In this document: positions 1 to 11,160 of the stretch, piece by piece
Numbering within the stretch: the first letter of the stretch is position 1
Layout of the letters: each line of letters opens with the position of its first letter
Origin: Congeria kusceri
Taxonomy: Eukaryota > Mollusca > Bivalvia > Myida > Dreissenidae
Reading direction: 5' to 3'
Length of the DNA: 64,000 nt
NCBI GenBank assembly: GCA_027627225.1
Contig: CM051033.1
Coordinates: forward strand, 14,274,058-14,338,057
Made by a program: the position numbers and the translations under genes
The notes under the pieces: generated by a model
What the model saw: only the letters and a program-made list of their open reading frames with translations
Databases searched by the model: none
What the model was told of the DNA's origin: nothing

Positions 1-324
1 TGATAGAGCTACTTGTACAGCTACAATCACAAGTAAACAGGGAGAAAATTTCAAGATTCAACATCACAAGAACAGATGTAATGGATGGTGCAAGAAGAAG
101 CATCCACATAAAGACATTTTCTCCTACAAATAAGATTGATGTGAGATCTACTGACTCATTTTTAACCAATGAAGGAGCTATTGATGAAAGTGGACCCAAA
201 CGTGAATTTTAACGCATGTTGATGTTTCAAATTTAGCACCTACCTTTATTTGAACGTCCAAAAACTGAGAGAGTACTTACTGGCCATGCAGGAGGTAATT
301 AAGCTTACCATTATCATTTAACCT

Positions 325-745
325 AGGTTCTTCAAACTTGGTTGGTAGTTGGTTATGACTAGTAGGTTATCCCTATTATGTTTTGCAGTCACTATGTCAA
401 AGGTCAAGGTCACAATGACCTTAAAATAGCAAAACAATGTCCCATCAAGAACTAGACCATACTGTGTCATAGGATCCTCAAACTTTGTTAGATGATTGGT
501 CATGACCAGTAGATGATGCCTATTGCTTTTGGGATAAATTGGGTCAAGGTCACATTGACCTTGAATAGCAAGACGATGTCTGATCAATATCTAGACAATG
601 CTTAGTCATAGAGTCCTCAAACTTGGCAGAGTGGTTAAACATGACCAGGAGAGGATCCCTATTAATTTTGGGGTCACTAGTTAAAGACCATGGTGTATTT
701 AACCTTGAATAGCAAAATGATATCCGATCAAAAACTAGAGACATT
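325..745. repeat. Tandem repeat, about 140-146 bp unit, three copies
   Basis: Three diverged copies of a unit containing TCAAACTTGG, ATGACCAGTAG, AAGGTCACAATGACC and a segment near GATGTCCGATCAA lie in the first visible HECT intron. Anchor words recur at 329, 475 and 614. I remember this family as a common interspersed repeat of bivalves. Short open frames here carry no gene signal. Confidence 0.75.
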
Positions 746-1029
746 GTGTAGGGCTGTTAGACCAAATATTTTCCAAGAACTTGATTTCCATTCAAGCAAG
801 CATTCTGTCTGGCTGTTTGCACCCATTTAGGTGCTCCTTGTTCTAATAAACCTTAAGAAATATTAATCATAATAAAGACAAAATATCAGACAGGAAACAC
901 ATCTATCATAGACACCAGCATTTCAAACAAACTCACAGCTACAAGCAACAACCATAAACACAAAGACCACACACAAAACACTGCAACAAACTAAAGACCA
1001 TGTAATGTCTGAAGTTTCAGTCAGAATGA

Positions 1030-1470
1030 CAAATAAACATCAGAGTTATAGCCTTAAGTTTATCGAAATTTCAGAGCGTTTGTCCGTCTGGAGCCATATC
1101 TGAAAACGGTTCAAATTGTTTGGATACGACTTAACACAAATATTTACTTCCATATGGAATTGCAGTCCTGGAAAGTGTAGCCAGATTGCGGAATGAACAT
1201 CAGAGTTATGGCCCTTTTTTATCCAAACTTTAGTGATTTTGTCCATCTTAAGCCATATCTGAGAAAGGCTTTAGAGTTTTGGGATACAACTTTATACAAA
1301 AGTTAATTAACATACGGAATTGCAGCCCTGCAAGTTTCAGCCAGATTGAGGAATGAACACTAAATTGATTGGCCCTTAGTTTATCTAAATATCAGTGCCT
1401 TTGTACAACAGGAACCACATCTGAAAAACAGTTTAGAATTTTTGGATAAAATGGATTCTATTTCAGATAG
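1030..1470. repeat. Tandem repeat, 160 bp unit, nearly three copies
   Basis: The phrase CAGAGTTAT(A/G)GCC begins at 1041 and 1201, and a decayed copy begins at 1361, so spacing is exactly 160 bp. The shared interior includes GCCATATCTGA, TTTGGGATACAACTT and GGAATTGCAG. It lies inside the first visible HECT intron. Confidence 0.7.
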
Positions 1471-1836
1471 TTTAAATTTTCATATTGAAGTCCAAGTCTA
1501 TATTCCGCTGAGGATATCAATTCACTAAATTTGCATTGTTTTGTTTTGTTTTCCTTAATAGTTAATTAAATATCCACATTCATTTTTTGAAGTCGTCTTG
1601 CAAAGGTATGTGATACAAGGCAATTTGTACCCTTTTGTTTTATTTCAGCTGTTCATGATGAACTGTTTAAGGATGTCGGTATATTTATGGCATTGTCCAT
1701 TTGCCATGGAGGACCAGCACCAAAGTTTTTCTCAGAAGTAATATACAATTACTTGGTGTATTTATTGAACAGAGCTCGAGAACAAGTAAAACCTCATCAT
1801 GTAGCAGTTCCTGAGCTATGGATGCAGGTTACCAGG

Positions 1837-3045
1837 GTATAATAATTTAATATTTAACTGAAAAATTATAGTGTTTTTGAACTTAGTTTCTGTTTGTAAC
1901 CGACGATGAACACACACCATAAGTCTTGTTTAATTACATGCCAGCAAATGAAATTTGAAGGGAGTATATAGGATTCGTCTTGGTTTGTTGGTCGGTGGTC
2001 TGTGCAGAAAATTTGTGGAGCAAACTACTTCTTCGTTTTTAAAGGAACTCTAATGAAATATCACAGACATAATCAACATGTAGTGTAGATGTGCTTGACA
2101 TTAGACACAAAATGTATCAGTTTAATAGTTGCATGGGTCTGTCTCCATTAATGATTTGCACCTTTTGGGACACTTACAGTTGTTTTGTTTTGTGTCAAGG
2201 TACTGTAGTGGGGGTATTCATAACCATCAGTGATAATTCTAAATCTGTCTGGCATTGGCTTTTTGGGCAATGTTCTGGCTGTCCTCTATAAACATTGCCT
2301 ACTGACAGCTTAACAAAGCTTAGAATTTCCCAATTTCAGGATGGTTAAAGTAAGTTGTAGAGAATGGAATTCCGTAAACAACAGTGCACTGTCTAATGCT
2401 TACTGCCTACTGCTTACCGTACTCATCCAGTAGAAGTAGACCCATTTTGGCAAGAATTCTTAACTGTAATTGACCTGGGGTCTAATTGTCTTACTACATT
2501 TCTTTCGATTGAACTTATGTGGGATCAAATTGTTTTGCTTCAATGCAGGTAATAGACTGTACGGAAAGTAGACACCAAGCAGTGATTAGTACACATTGAC
2601 ACAGTAGACACGGAACGCAGTTATTTACCATTTGTTTTAGATATAAATGATAATCATATTCATAGATATATATCGACCCTTAGGTAGTTTCAAACTTCAG
2701 TCATTTTAGGAATGTCAGAGTGATTAGTTTTCCTCATTAAATTCTTGTTTTTGAATGTTGTCAATATTGTATCATGTTTGAAAGACTCTTAAATTTCTGT
2801 TTGATTAACATATGATCATAAATTAATGTTCATAAAATTAATATTTATCAATATATACATATAGTAAGATTAACTGTGGTATGTGTAGTAAATTTAAATG
2901 TGGTACGAGGCCGCTAGACAGTAATCAATGAGAAGTAGTCAATAAATAGTAGACAGTAGTCTGTTGACAGTAAACTGTTGACAGTGCACTGTTGTTCATG
3001 TAATTCTGTACACAGTGTTTCAGTATTTTATTCCTTGTTATTCAG
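1837..3045. other. HECT intron with no gene seen
   Basis: This is the intron between the second and third visible HECT exons. A short fragment near 1955-2040 (GGGAGTATATAGGATTC) resembles a piece at 3430-3480 inside the next intron, so both may be scraps of one repeat. At 2930-2995 the word CTGTTGACAGT and near-copies recur several times. I see no other coding or RNA feature. Confidence 0.5.
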
Positions 3046-4295
3046 TGTATCTTGTTTAAGAGTGCCATCATTTATACCATTCAATATATCACAGCTGGCT
3101 GTTATAGAAATATAAATAATGTACAGCAGAAAGACAGACTAGTGAAGGACTTCCTTTCATTCCTAGTGTTCGAACGGTTAAGCACCGCTCTGCAGCAGTA
3201 AGTTTCTGCACATTTTTCAATGCTGCATACACCTTCCATTCATGTAAATAGACAGGGTTTTAAACATCTACAGTGAATCAGATATTTAAAGTTTAATGAT
3301 TTGTATTGAATAAATGTTAAAATTTTACAATGTTTTCAGTTGTTGATGCTCGAAAGTAATCAATTTTTCAACAGTGCAAAAACTTTAACATAACTGATTT
3401 TTTTATGTGAAGACCTATTTATACTCCCACCCAACAAGTTTGAGGGGGTTATATAGGAATCACTTTGTCTTGTGCCATCCTGTTCCAAATTTACATATTA
3501 GACTTTTACCTTTATGATGAATTTGCCTAAGGTTAAGCTCCAACAAAAAACTGAAAAGCATTGACATCAGATCGGTTTGCTAATGTTTTCATAATGTAAA
3601 CCCTTCATGGTCATTAACTACTTTCTAAGCTTGTGGAATTAAAATTTAATACTCATACTTGGCATGTGTAAAAACAGTGTTGTTGTGGTAGTAATGACAT
3701 TCCATGATAGCTACTATAGTAAAGACATTAAGGTATATTGCAAATGTATAGTAACAACAAACAGAAAATTTCCCAAAACTATGAGAAATCTGTTTGTTTT
3801 TGATGGCGAGGAAAAGTAATATTCAACACAATTGATTATTCCCCCCAAGGTAGTAATGCACGAGTGAAAGAAGAAAAGGTTGTTGGGTTTTGGAGTGATT
3901 TTATCATGGACATTGAAGGTAGATGTTAACATTGCAATTTGTAAACTGTCTTATAGAATGATGAATTCCATCTGTCTGTCCTTCCCCTGTCCATCTGTTA
4001 ACAAAACTGTAACATTTTAATATCTTCATTTAAACATTAACATTGTCATAAAAAATTAAATACTTTAACAGCTTCAGTTAGATTAAAGCAATCAACTTCG
4101 CTTAGGACACAATTATTTGGAAAAAAAATCCTTCTCTATCTATATGTATCTGTGTATTAAACATTTTATATTTATTCACATTTAATTTCCCATTACTAAT
4201 GTTCTCTTCACTCATAATGTATTCGGCTGTTTTCACCCTTACTTGTGCTGCTTGTATTATATAAAAGTCTTACTGGTGTTCACTAAGTACAATAT

Positions 4296-5573
4296 CAGGG
4301 TTTCCCGCAGGCCTGTTTCGCTTAACGGGCCCGACATGCCTTCAAAGCAGTTAATCATTTGCCGACATGCTTAAATAATAGCGACATGCTTTAATTTTCG
4401 AAGAGACAACCCTTAATCCCTTTATCTATAACGCCGATCTGAAACCACAGGGCAATAAACGAAAGCCGTATTGATCGATTACGCCGACTTCCAACAGTGT
4501 TGTTGACATGTGACTAAACTGTGTAGTTCCGCCCACAACGATCTCATTAGCCAATCAAATACGGCGATTTTTAGGGCGTAGTTTATACCTTACTAACAAC
4601 TAAAAAGTGTTTGACAACAAATACTAGCGTTGTCGGGAAAAGTGAACAGGCATTTTAAAACATTTGATTATTATATTTAACGTTTTATTTTATCCTGGTA
4701 ATTTTCTTATCCATTTAACAAATTGACAATGAAAAATATGCAAACGAATAATGTTATATAGAACTCAATTTTAAAACACAACTTAAGGTCGTCAAACTTA
4801 AATTTGTTCACATGAACACTGCAATTAAGCACGTGATCAGTACACGCACGTTTTTCATGAGGCATCCGTGACCTTGTGCATGGCAACATAACTTTCGCGC
4901 GCTTTTATAGAAAAAAAACACGCTTTTTACATGGAGAAACAGGACCGTATTTTATGTCGATTAGGAACCGCATATTCCAGTATTAAAAAAACAGTGATTT
5001 ATTCGGATTTAAATGTCCGCATTTAGTATAACTGATATTAACGATTGATTCTTTCGCATCCGAAAACAGTTAATGATATAAAAAAAAATGTTTGAAAAAA
5101 CTAGCGGTCATAACAGAATTTCAAGGCGGAAAAACAGCTAGGCTTTTCAACGAATCTGAATACCATGTAATGATGTATGATTGAAATTTAATTCCATAAG
5201 AAATGCAGCCTAGTATTGTGATGTACACTGCCTCCAAAGGAGTTTTTATTCAAATAAGAAAACCGCGGTTATTGCGATTTTAGTAGGAGTAATTATTGTA
5301 ATAGTTGCATAAAAGTAAGAATTTCCAAATTAAAAATAATGCAAAGAGAGGTGCTGGTCGAGCAAAAGGCCAGGCAAAAGGCTAGGCTAGCGATAAAGGG
5401 CGGTAGTTAAAGCGATTTTGGTGAGCTTGGGTCGGACGATGCGGCCAATTTCAGTGGGGGGGGGGGGGGGGGGGTAAGGGGGTCGGATTGGAACGATCTC
5501 GAGCCGGGGTGTTGTTCCGGGTGGGGTGTCGGGGGTGCCGACATGCCTTCAAGAAATCCTACGGGAAACCCTG
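4296..5573. mobile_element. Non-autonomous DNA transposon with CAGGGTTTCCCG termini (hAT-like?)
   Basis: The left end reads CAGGGTTTCCCGCAGG and the right end reads CCTACGGGAAACCCTG, giving a perfect 12-bp terminal inverted repeat. Both ends also carry GACATGCCTTCAA in direct orientation just inside the tips. The 5 bases AATAT flank each side (4291-4295 and 5574-5578). A hAT element normally makes an 8-bp duplication, so the class is uncertain even though the CAGGG tip is hAT-like. The 1278-bp interior has no transposase frame. It contains a run of 19 G at 5456-5474. It lies in a HECT intron. Confidence 0.7.
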
Positions 5574-6238
5574 AATATACAATCTGGCTTTTTCATCTTT
5601 TCAGGTACTTGTACTTAATGCAATGATTATGTATAAGCCATCATTTGTTAGAATAGTATATATAAATCGGATGCACATACATTTAGAATTTTGTACCATT
5701 TATGTGTATCATAATTTCAGCATTTGTTCATTATATGGACTTTTCTGTATTAAAAAAAACAACAACATTTTTTCATATAATATCTTGCATTGCTTGAAGG
5801 ACATTAAATACTTCATGACTTGGACTGACATGTATTTGTAGAAAGAAATAGAATTACTGACAAACTGGCATAGGGACACATTTGTTTTTGTCTAAAAACA
5901 ATTTTCAAGTGAAAACATATTTGAGTTTGTCTTTACATAGGAATCATATTTAAGATACTAGAGAAACATTTGGCTCAAATGGCATTTTTATTTATCTTGC
6001 CGAAGGATAGAATGGCTCTTTACAACTGTCTGATATCCTCGCATTTGCTACTGGAGCAGACAAGGCACCGCCACTTGGATTCAACCCTGAACCATCAATC
6101 AAGTTCACTAACTCCCGTTTTCCAAAAGCAAACACGTGTGCACTAGAGTTACATGTACCATTACATGATTCCTACTCTGAATTCAAAGAGAAGATGGTGT
6201 TAGGAATTTTAAACTCTCCTGGCTTTTGTCTAGCCTGA

Positions 6239-8108
6239 TCAAGTTGCATATGTGCATGAAGTTGTGCACTTTTTTGACTTGAAATAACAATAGCTGCAGC
6301 CCTTGAATTTGTAAAGAAATGATCTGAAAATAGTGTTGCATGGTTCTTAAAAGGTATTACTGTTCACTAGTGAGTCTTTATAGGAATATTGGTTACTATT
6401 GACTACTTTGGGTCGGGGGTGTTTTACATTTAATGTAGGCTGACAATGGTTATAGCCCTTGAAAATATTTTTAAAGTGGGGAATCCATGTCTAAAGGACA
6501 GAATTATAGCCTGAACATTCTATTAAACATGACACATTTTAAATATCTTGACCCTACATGTACAGATTTTAAATGATAACTGTGTCTGAGTTACTTAAGT
6601 TATGTTTTATCTTTTTCAACCAGAATAGGTTGTCAAGTAAGTCACCTCAGTTTGAATCATTTTCTTCTTTTTTGACAATATGTCACAATTGGCAGGGATT
6701 TACTGTGTTAAAAAACGATATTCAATTAAGGTGAAATATGACAGCTTCTTTGAGTGTTCTAACTAAAACAATTTGTTTTATATTAAAACATGTAAGTCAA
6801 ATTAAAATTACTTTAGGGTATGACATTTTCAAAAATATCAGATTTTGCCCATTTTAAAATCTTTTTTCTCGATTTTAAGTGACATATATGTTATTTTTAC
6901 GAGAATTTTAATGAAAATGATTTCAAATTGAAGCTTACCAATGCTGGGGAACGAAGTCTTAGCTTTTTTAAATTTTAATTTTTTTCGATTTTATTATCAT
7001 TTTATATGTTTTCATTTTGTTTTCAAGTAACAGTTTTTAAATCATACGACCTCTAAGAAAAGATATAAAATATCCTAGTCACATTTTCTTCTATATATGT
7101 ATCACGTTCTTAACAGCAAGAAGATTTTTTTCAAATATGTGCATCACCAAAAATTTGTCCTTTTTATAAATGTCAAATTTCAGGAAATTTTTATTCAGTG
7201 TCAAAGCGGTTTAAAATTCAATATTCATATTGAGTAATGACGACAAATCAAAACTAAAAGGCTTGTTGTGAGGAATTTGCATTTGAGTTATTGATAGGGT
7301 TTTTAGCAAATATTGTTGTGTTAACTGTAAATGTCAAAAAAGTAAATAATGATAATTTGATGAAAATGATGTATAGTTATACTCTAATCCGGAATTTAAA
7401 GACAAAAATCACTGTTGTCAAATAAAAGTTGAAGACCTCGTTTTGTTGCATACCACATTGTTTTTATACGAAATCATTTTGTTAGAATAACCTTTTATAT
7501 CTTGCTCAGATATAATTTCTAAATAAAAATATAATAATTGCTTTCCGTGACAAATGTTTGGTTTAAATGACAAGTGAAATTAATTGATAATTATTGTTCT
7601 GTTCTTGTTTGAAAATAATTATCACTTCATGTATGTTGTTTGGGTATGTGTGTATTTGTATTATGCTAGATCTAGTCATTTTGTATGTTTTTAGCTCACC
7701 TGAGCAAATAGTGCTCAAGGGTGAGCTATTTTGATCAGTGGTTTTCGTCAAGCATCGTCAGCATTATGCTTTAAATAACACCTCCTTCAAAAAAATGGGA
7801 AGGACTTTCTTTGAATTATATCCATTTTTGATTTACATACTATCGTACATATAAGATAGAGGTTGCACGTCTTTGATAGATTTGCTTAAATTCCTCTATC
7901 AAGCACCGAGAATAATTATGCTCACTGTCTTGCAAACAGCTCATGTTTCAATTTCTGATAACCCTCAAAGTTATTTCACATGTTTAATTGTTAACTTACT
8001 GAAAGATTGAAATAAAGAATAAAGATTATGTACTTTATTTTGTATGCCTGGTGAAGTTTTTGTCAGTTTAATGATTCTACAATTTGTCCAAGCAACATTA
8101 AAGCTTCA
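6239..8108. other. Convergent intergenic region with one repeat fragment
   Basis: This AT-rich stretch separates the 3' ends of the HECT gene (+) and the integrase-core gene (-). I see no exon-like sequence. At about 7692-7750 there is a scrap beginning TTTAGCTCACCTGAGC and returning as GGGTGAGCTATTTTGA, which resembles the ends of the GCTCACCTGA elements elsewhere in the window. Confidence 0.5.
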
Positions 8109-10821
8109 TTAACATTGGTAGGGATCTCTAGTCCTTTTCTCTAACATAATCCTGTTCAGCTGAGATTCAATTTGTATGTTGCACCCTTGCCATTGTTGAA
8201 CAGCATGATAAGTCATAACTTGATGCAGATCATCAGGGTTTATATCCACCATATAATCAAGGGTTCCTGAAAATAGGAAGAACACGTGGACTTGTATCTG
8301 AGATGATATTTTCTGCATTTATTGTCATGCCATATGAGCTATGATACAAACTTATAAACAGAGCTTGTGTATCTTAGCTAGTCATAGTCACTAAGTTATA
8401 TCTAGTTCAAACGACATGCCTAGCATTTACAGTTGATCGCCATAACAACATAATACACAGAGATTGCTCTTACCAAACTAATGTGGCAAATTGTACAGAA
8501 GATCTGGTTTTCCACCTAATGAGACATCCCTGTTCTCTCTTATTGTATGCTGATTCCAGTCTCTTCTGATTTTATATAAGTCTTGCTGCAGCAAATTCAT
8601 GAAGCAGAAGCGCATACACTCTCTAAACGAAATTGAAAAAAAAAGAAGACATATACAGCTGGTCTAAAATAAATGGATATTTTACCATATTGCTGTGGTG
8701 TATATCCCAGCAAGGTGACCAGTACGTACTTGTAACATAATTATTATTGGCGGTCTATTTTCCATAACCTTTTACTGTTATTTGTTTTATAATCACCACG
8801 ATATAATGTGTCCTGCGAAAGGCACATGTCCATCAGTTATTTGGCAATGTTGCAGTTAAAGGTGCGTATCGACTGTAAAACGGAAACAAAAGTCCGTTCG
8901 AAAACTTAAAGGCAATAGATTACACATGCATTTCTTTGCCATACATTAAAATGTGCTGCTATGGCAATGGGAACACTTTTAATGGATCTTGGATTCTGTT
9001 CTATGTCAAAATGAGTCATGACAGCTTCTTAAAATGTGTATACATAGGATTATATGGTAATTATGAACAATAACAAACAGTTGTTTGTTGGGTGCTGAGA
9101 AAACAGTTGTAGTTGCTTTACAGTGTTTTCATCTTTCCCAATGGGTTCTCTATTGGCGGATTGCAGATTACTCCATTTCTTTCGTGTAAATACCATTTTA
9201 CTAACAAGGCTCATAACCGGTAGGGGACTAATGTCACGTGACTGTGACAGCCCTTGTTACTTTTTTTCTAAACTATAGTGTCCGATGACTAACTTTGGCG
9301 TATTACTTTAAGATTACAGTTCAAAACAATTCCATGTTTCAGTAAAGTACCGTCCATACGCCCCTTTAATGGTGAACAACTACTATTAAGACAGTTCTGT
9401 TTAGGCCAGTGGGGATTGGTGCTGCACAAAAATGGGAATTTCCCCAAGCAACGGGAATTCTGGGATACACGAAAAGGACAGAACATGAATGTATGACAAC
9501 TGGGCCACGTGTTACGCAATGCAATTAGACTTAACAGAAAACAAACTATAGAAGAAAAAAATAATTCTTTTTGGCAATTTCTTATTAAGAACAGTTCACA
9601 GTGTAATTTCACTCTTAAAAAGGTGAAAGTTTTACTCTTCTAGGAGGGGTTATTGGTTAGCCAGAAACAAACAAGAAATCACTCCAGAGAAAGCCTTTTG
9701 TGATATTTTTTTTTTGTTTCTGATGCGTAAGTTTTCCAACTAGTGGATAGATTTTCAAAAAGGCATCACAACAATGGCCATTACAAGCGGATGATGTGTG
9801 ATCCATGATCACTGTCATATTCGAATGTCAGGTTTGATAACTTTTCATGTCTTTCAATTTAAAATTTTGCCCTGTGAACCTACCTTAACCGTTGTCAATG
9901 TCTAAGGTCTGCTAGGTAAATTATGGGCAAAAACTACCTACATGTGTAAAGGGTTTCCAGTTGAGAGTATTCCATCACTTTCCATATTTGCGAACAAATC
10001 TATCCATGACTGGCATCCACCTTGTCTTGCAGAACGCCACCAACGCTGAAATGTAATTACAATGAACTATGTGTATTATACACAGGTCATTCATTTATAC
10101 AATACACTCGCTACAACTAACGAGGAATCAGGCCCAGTTACCCCTTGTGGGTACACTCAACATGATATACTACAGAGCAAATGGTGCCTGTGTTTATTGT
10201 TGAATATTGATTGCAAATTGATTGAAAGAGAAGCAATAAACTGCATTATCTTACTTCATAGGTGTAAAATTGCAGGGAAATGGCTTAATGTGGCATAATA
10301 TGCTGACCTAACTGAGACTAGGAGTTATAAACTTGGTTGTCAAACAGAGGCCAAACTCCACACAATTCTTCCATGCATATTATTCGGCCGTCAAATGTGT
10401 CAAATTATCCTATGAATGTTCTGTTTCTGTGCGGAAGAATTTTTGTTCCCTGGAATAGTTCTGTCAGCCTAAAGTTAGTTCTGTGACATGTCACAACTAA
10501 TTGTTCATAATATTGCTGTTTGCCAATGTATTTATATAGAGTATGTAGTAAAATTAATTGGGGTTTGATGGAAATAACCGTGTCTGTGCTTTGTTTAGGT
10601 ACTTGGCATTCATGAAGTAAATTAGCTAAGCAAAAATCGTTATGTATAGTTTAAAGACATACAAAAGAGAAACACTCATACCTGGTTTGAATGCGATGAA
10701 CCTATAATAGCATATTTTTCTGCTGCCATATAATCTGTATGATCCCATCGAAATGCCTTTTGGATGTCCGGCACCAAAATATTTTCAGTGCCACCGTCCA
10801 TACGTACACACCTAGGAACCG
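8109..10821 (-). pseudogene. DDE integrase-core domain gene, C-terminal four exons, broken
   Basis: This is a retroviral-integrase-fold protein of the high-copy metazoan 'integrase core domain' family, which would cut and join DNA. The exons on - are 10821-10682, 10045-9942, 8622-8474 and 8266-8109, all with AG/GT borders and compatible phases (0, 2, 1). Exon A encodes VRMDGGTENILVPDIQ, which carries the second catalytic Asp, and ends HSNQ. Exon B encodes RWWRSARQGG and FANMESDGILSTGNPLH. Exon C encodes IECMRFCFMNLLQQDLY and RRDWNQHT. Exon D runs from TLDYMVDINPDDL to a TAA at 8111-8109. Two defects show. TAG at 8480-8478 interrupts an otherwise aligned LPH-FG junction. The family motif SNQRIExWW lacks IEx, which removes the catalytic Glu. 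The first catalytic Asp exon is not seen and should lie beyond the LINE inserted upstream, or be lost. Confidence 0.8.
9100..9900. other. Integrase intron, no recognised feature
   Basis: This is the central part of the intron between integrase exons at 9942 and 8622. A 107-codon open frame at 9289-9612 (-) has many Cys and Phe residues but no family signature and no splice-site support. I treat the stretch as non-coding. Confidence 0.4.
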
Positions 10822-11160
10822 CTGAAATTTAATAAGAACAGAACAGAACAGAATATTTTATTCAGTTACTTGAACATATATACATGTTCCTCATAACATG
10901 ATCCAATGCATAACAATTATAAACACATGACAACGTATAATATATGTACATATATACACACTTTATAACAGAAGAATTTTAACAAACACGTAGTTAATAA
11001 TTCAATAATTCTATATGAATATCAAACAGTAGATATATAGTAAATTACAACGTAGTTTATAAACAAGATTCACTCCCCGAGGAGGGACTTATAAGTTATA
11101 GACGAAAAAGTACGAAAGAAGAATGACAAATTTGTACAAAAGAAAACAACAAATGAGTAG

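Larger units (their letters stand above)
3..6238 (+). pseudogene. HECT-domain E3 ubiquitin ligase, C-terminal part (G2E3-like), broken by stops
   Basis: HECT ligases carry ubiquitin as a thioester on a C-terminal cysteine and pass it to substrates. Four exons are visible: 3(or earlier)-294, 1649-1836, 3046-3197 and 6011-6238. Exon 1 encodes RFNITRTDVMDGARRSI and then EGAIDESGPKREF. Exon 2 encodes the hallmark ALSICHGGPAPKFFS. Exon 3 encodes VKDFLSFLVFERLS. The last exon holds FATGADKAPPLGF and the catalytic-Cys motif ANTCALELHVP (Cys codon 6137-6139), and ends at TGA 6236-6238. The exon 1-2 (phase 1) and 2-3 (phase 0) joints fit. Exon 3 ends in phase 2 and the last exon starts in phase 0, so an exon between 3198 and 6010 is missing or unrecognised. 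Exon 1 has in-frame stops TAA 210-212 and TAG 234-236, with homologous sequence continuing after both. I call it a pseudogene, possibly transposon-associated; the N-terminus lies outside the window. Confidence 0.8.

Noticed and set aside
5605..5680. Possible missing HECT exon after TTTTCAG (frame VLVLNAMIMYKPSFV)
   Set aside because: The residues resemble the HECT segment before the third lobe, but the phase does not fit exon 3 and the usual FxxGL motif is absent. I could not confirm it.
9289..9612. 107-codon - strand open frame in an integrase intron
   Set aside because: No family signature, no splice borders and unusual composition; likely chance.
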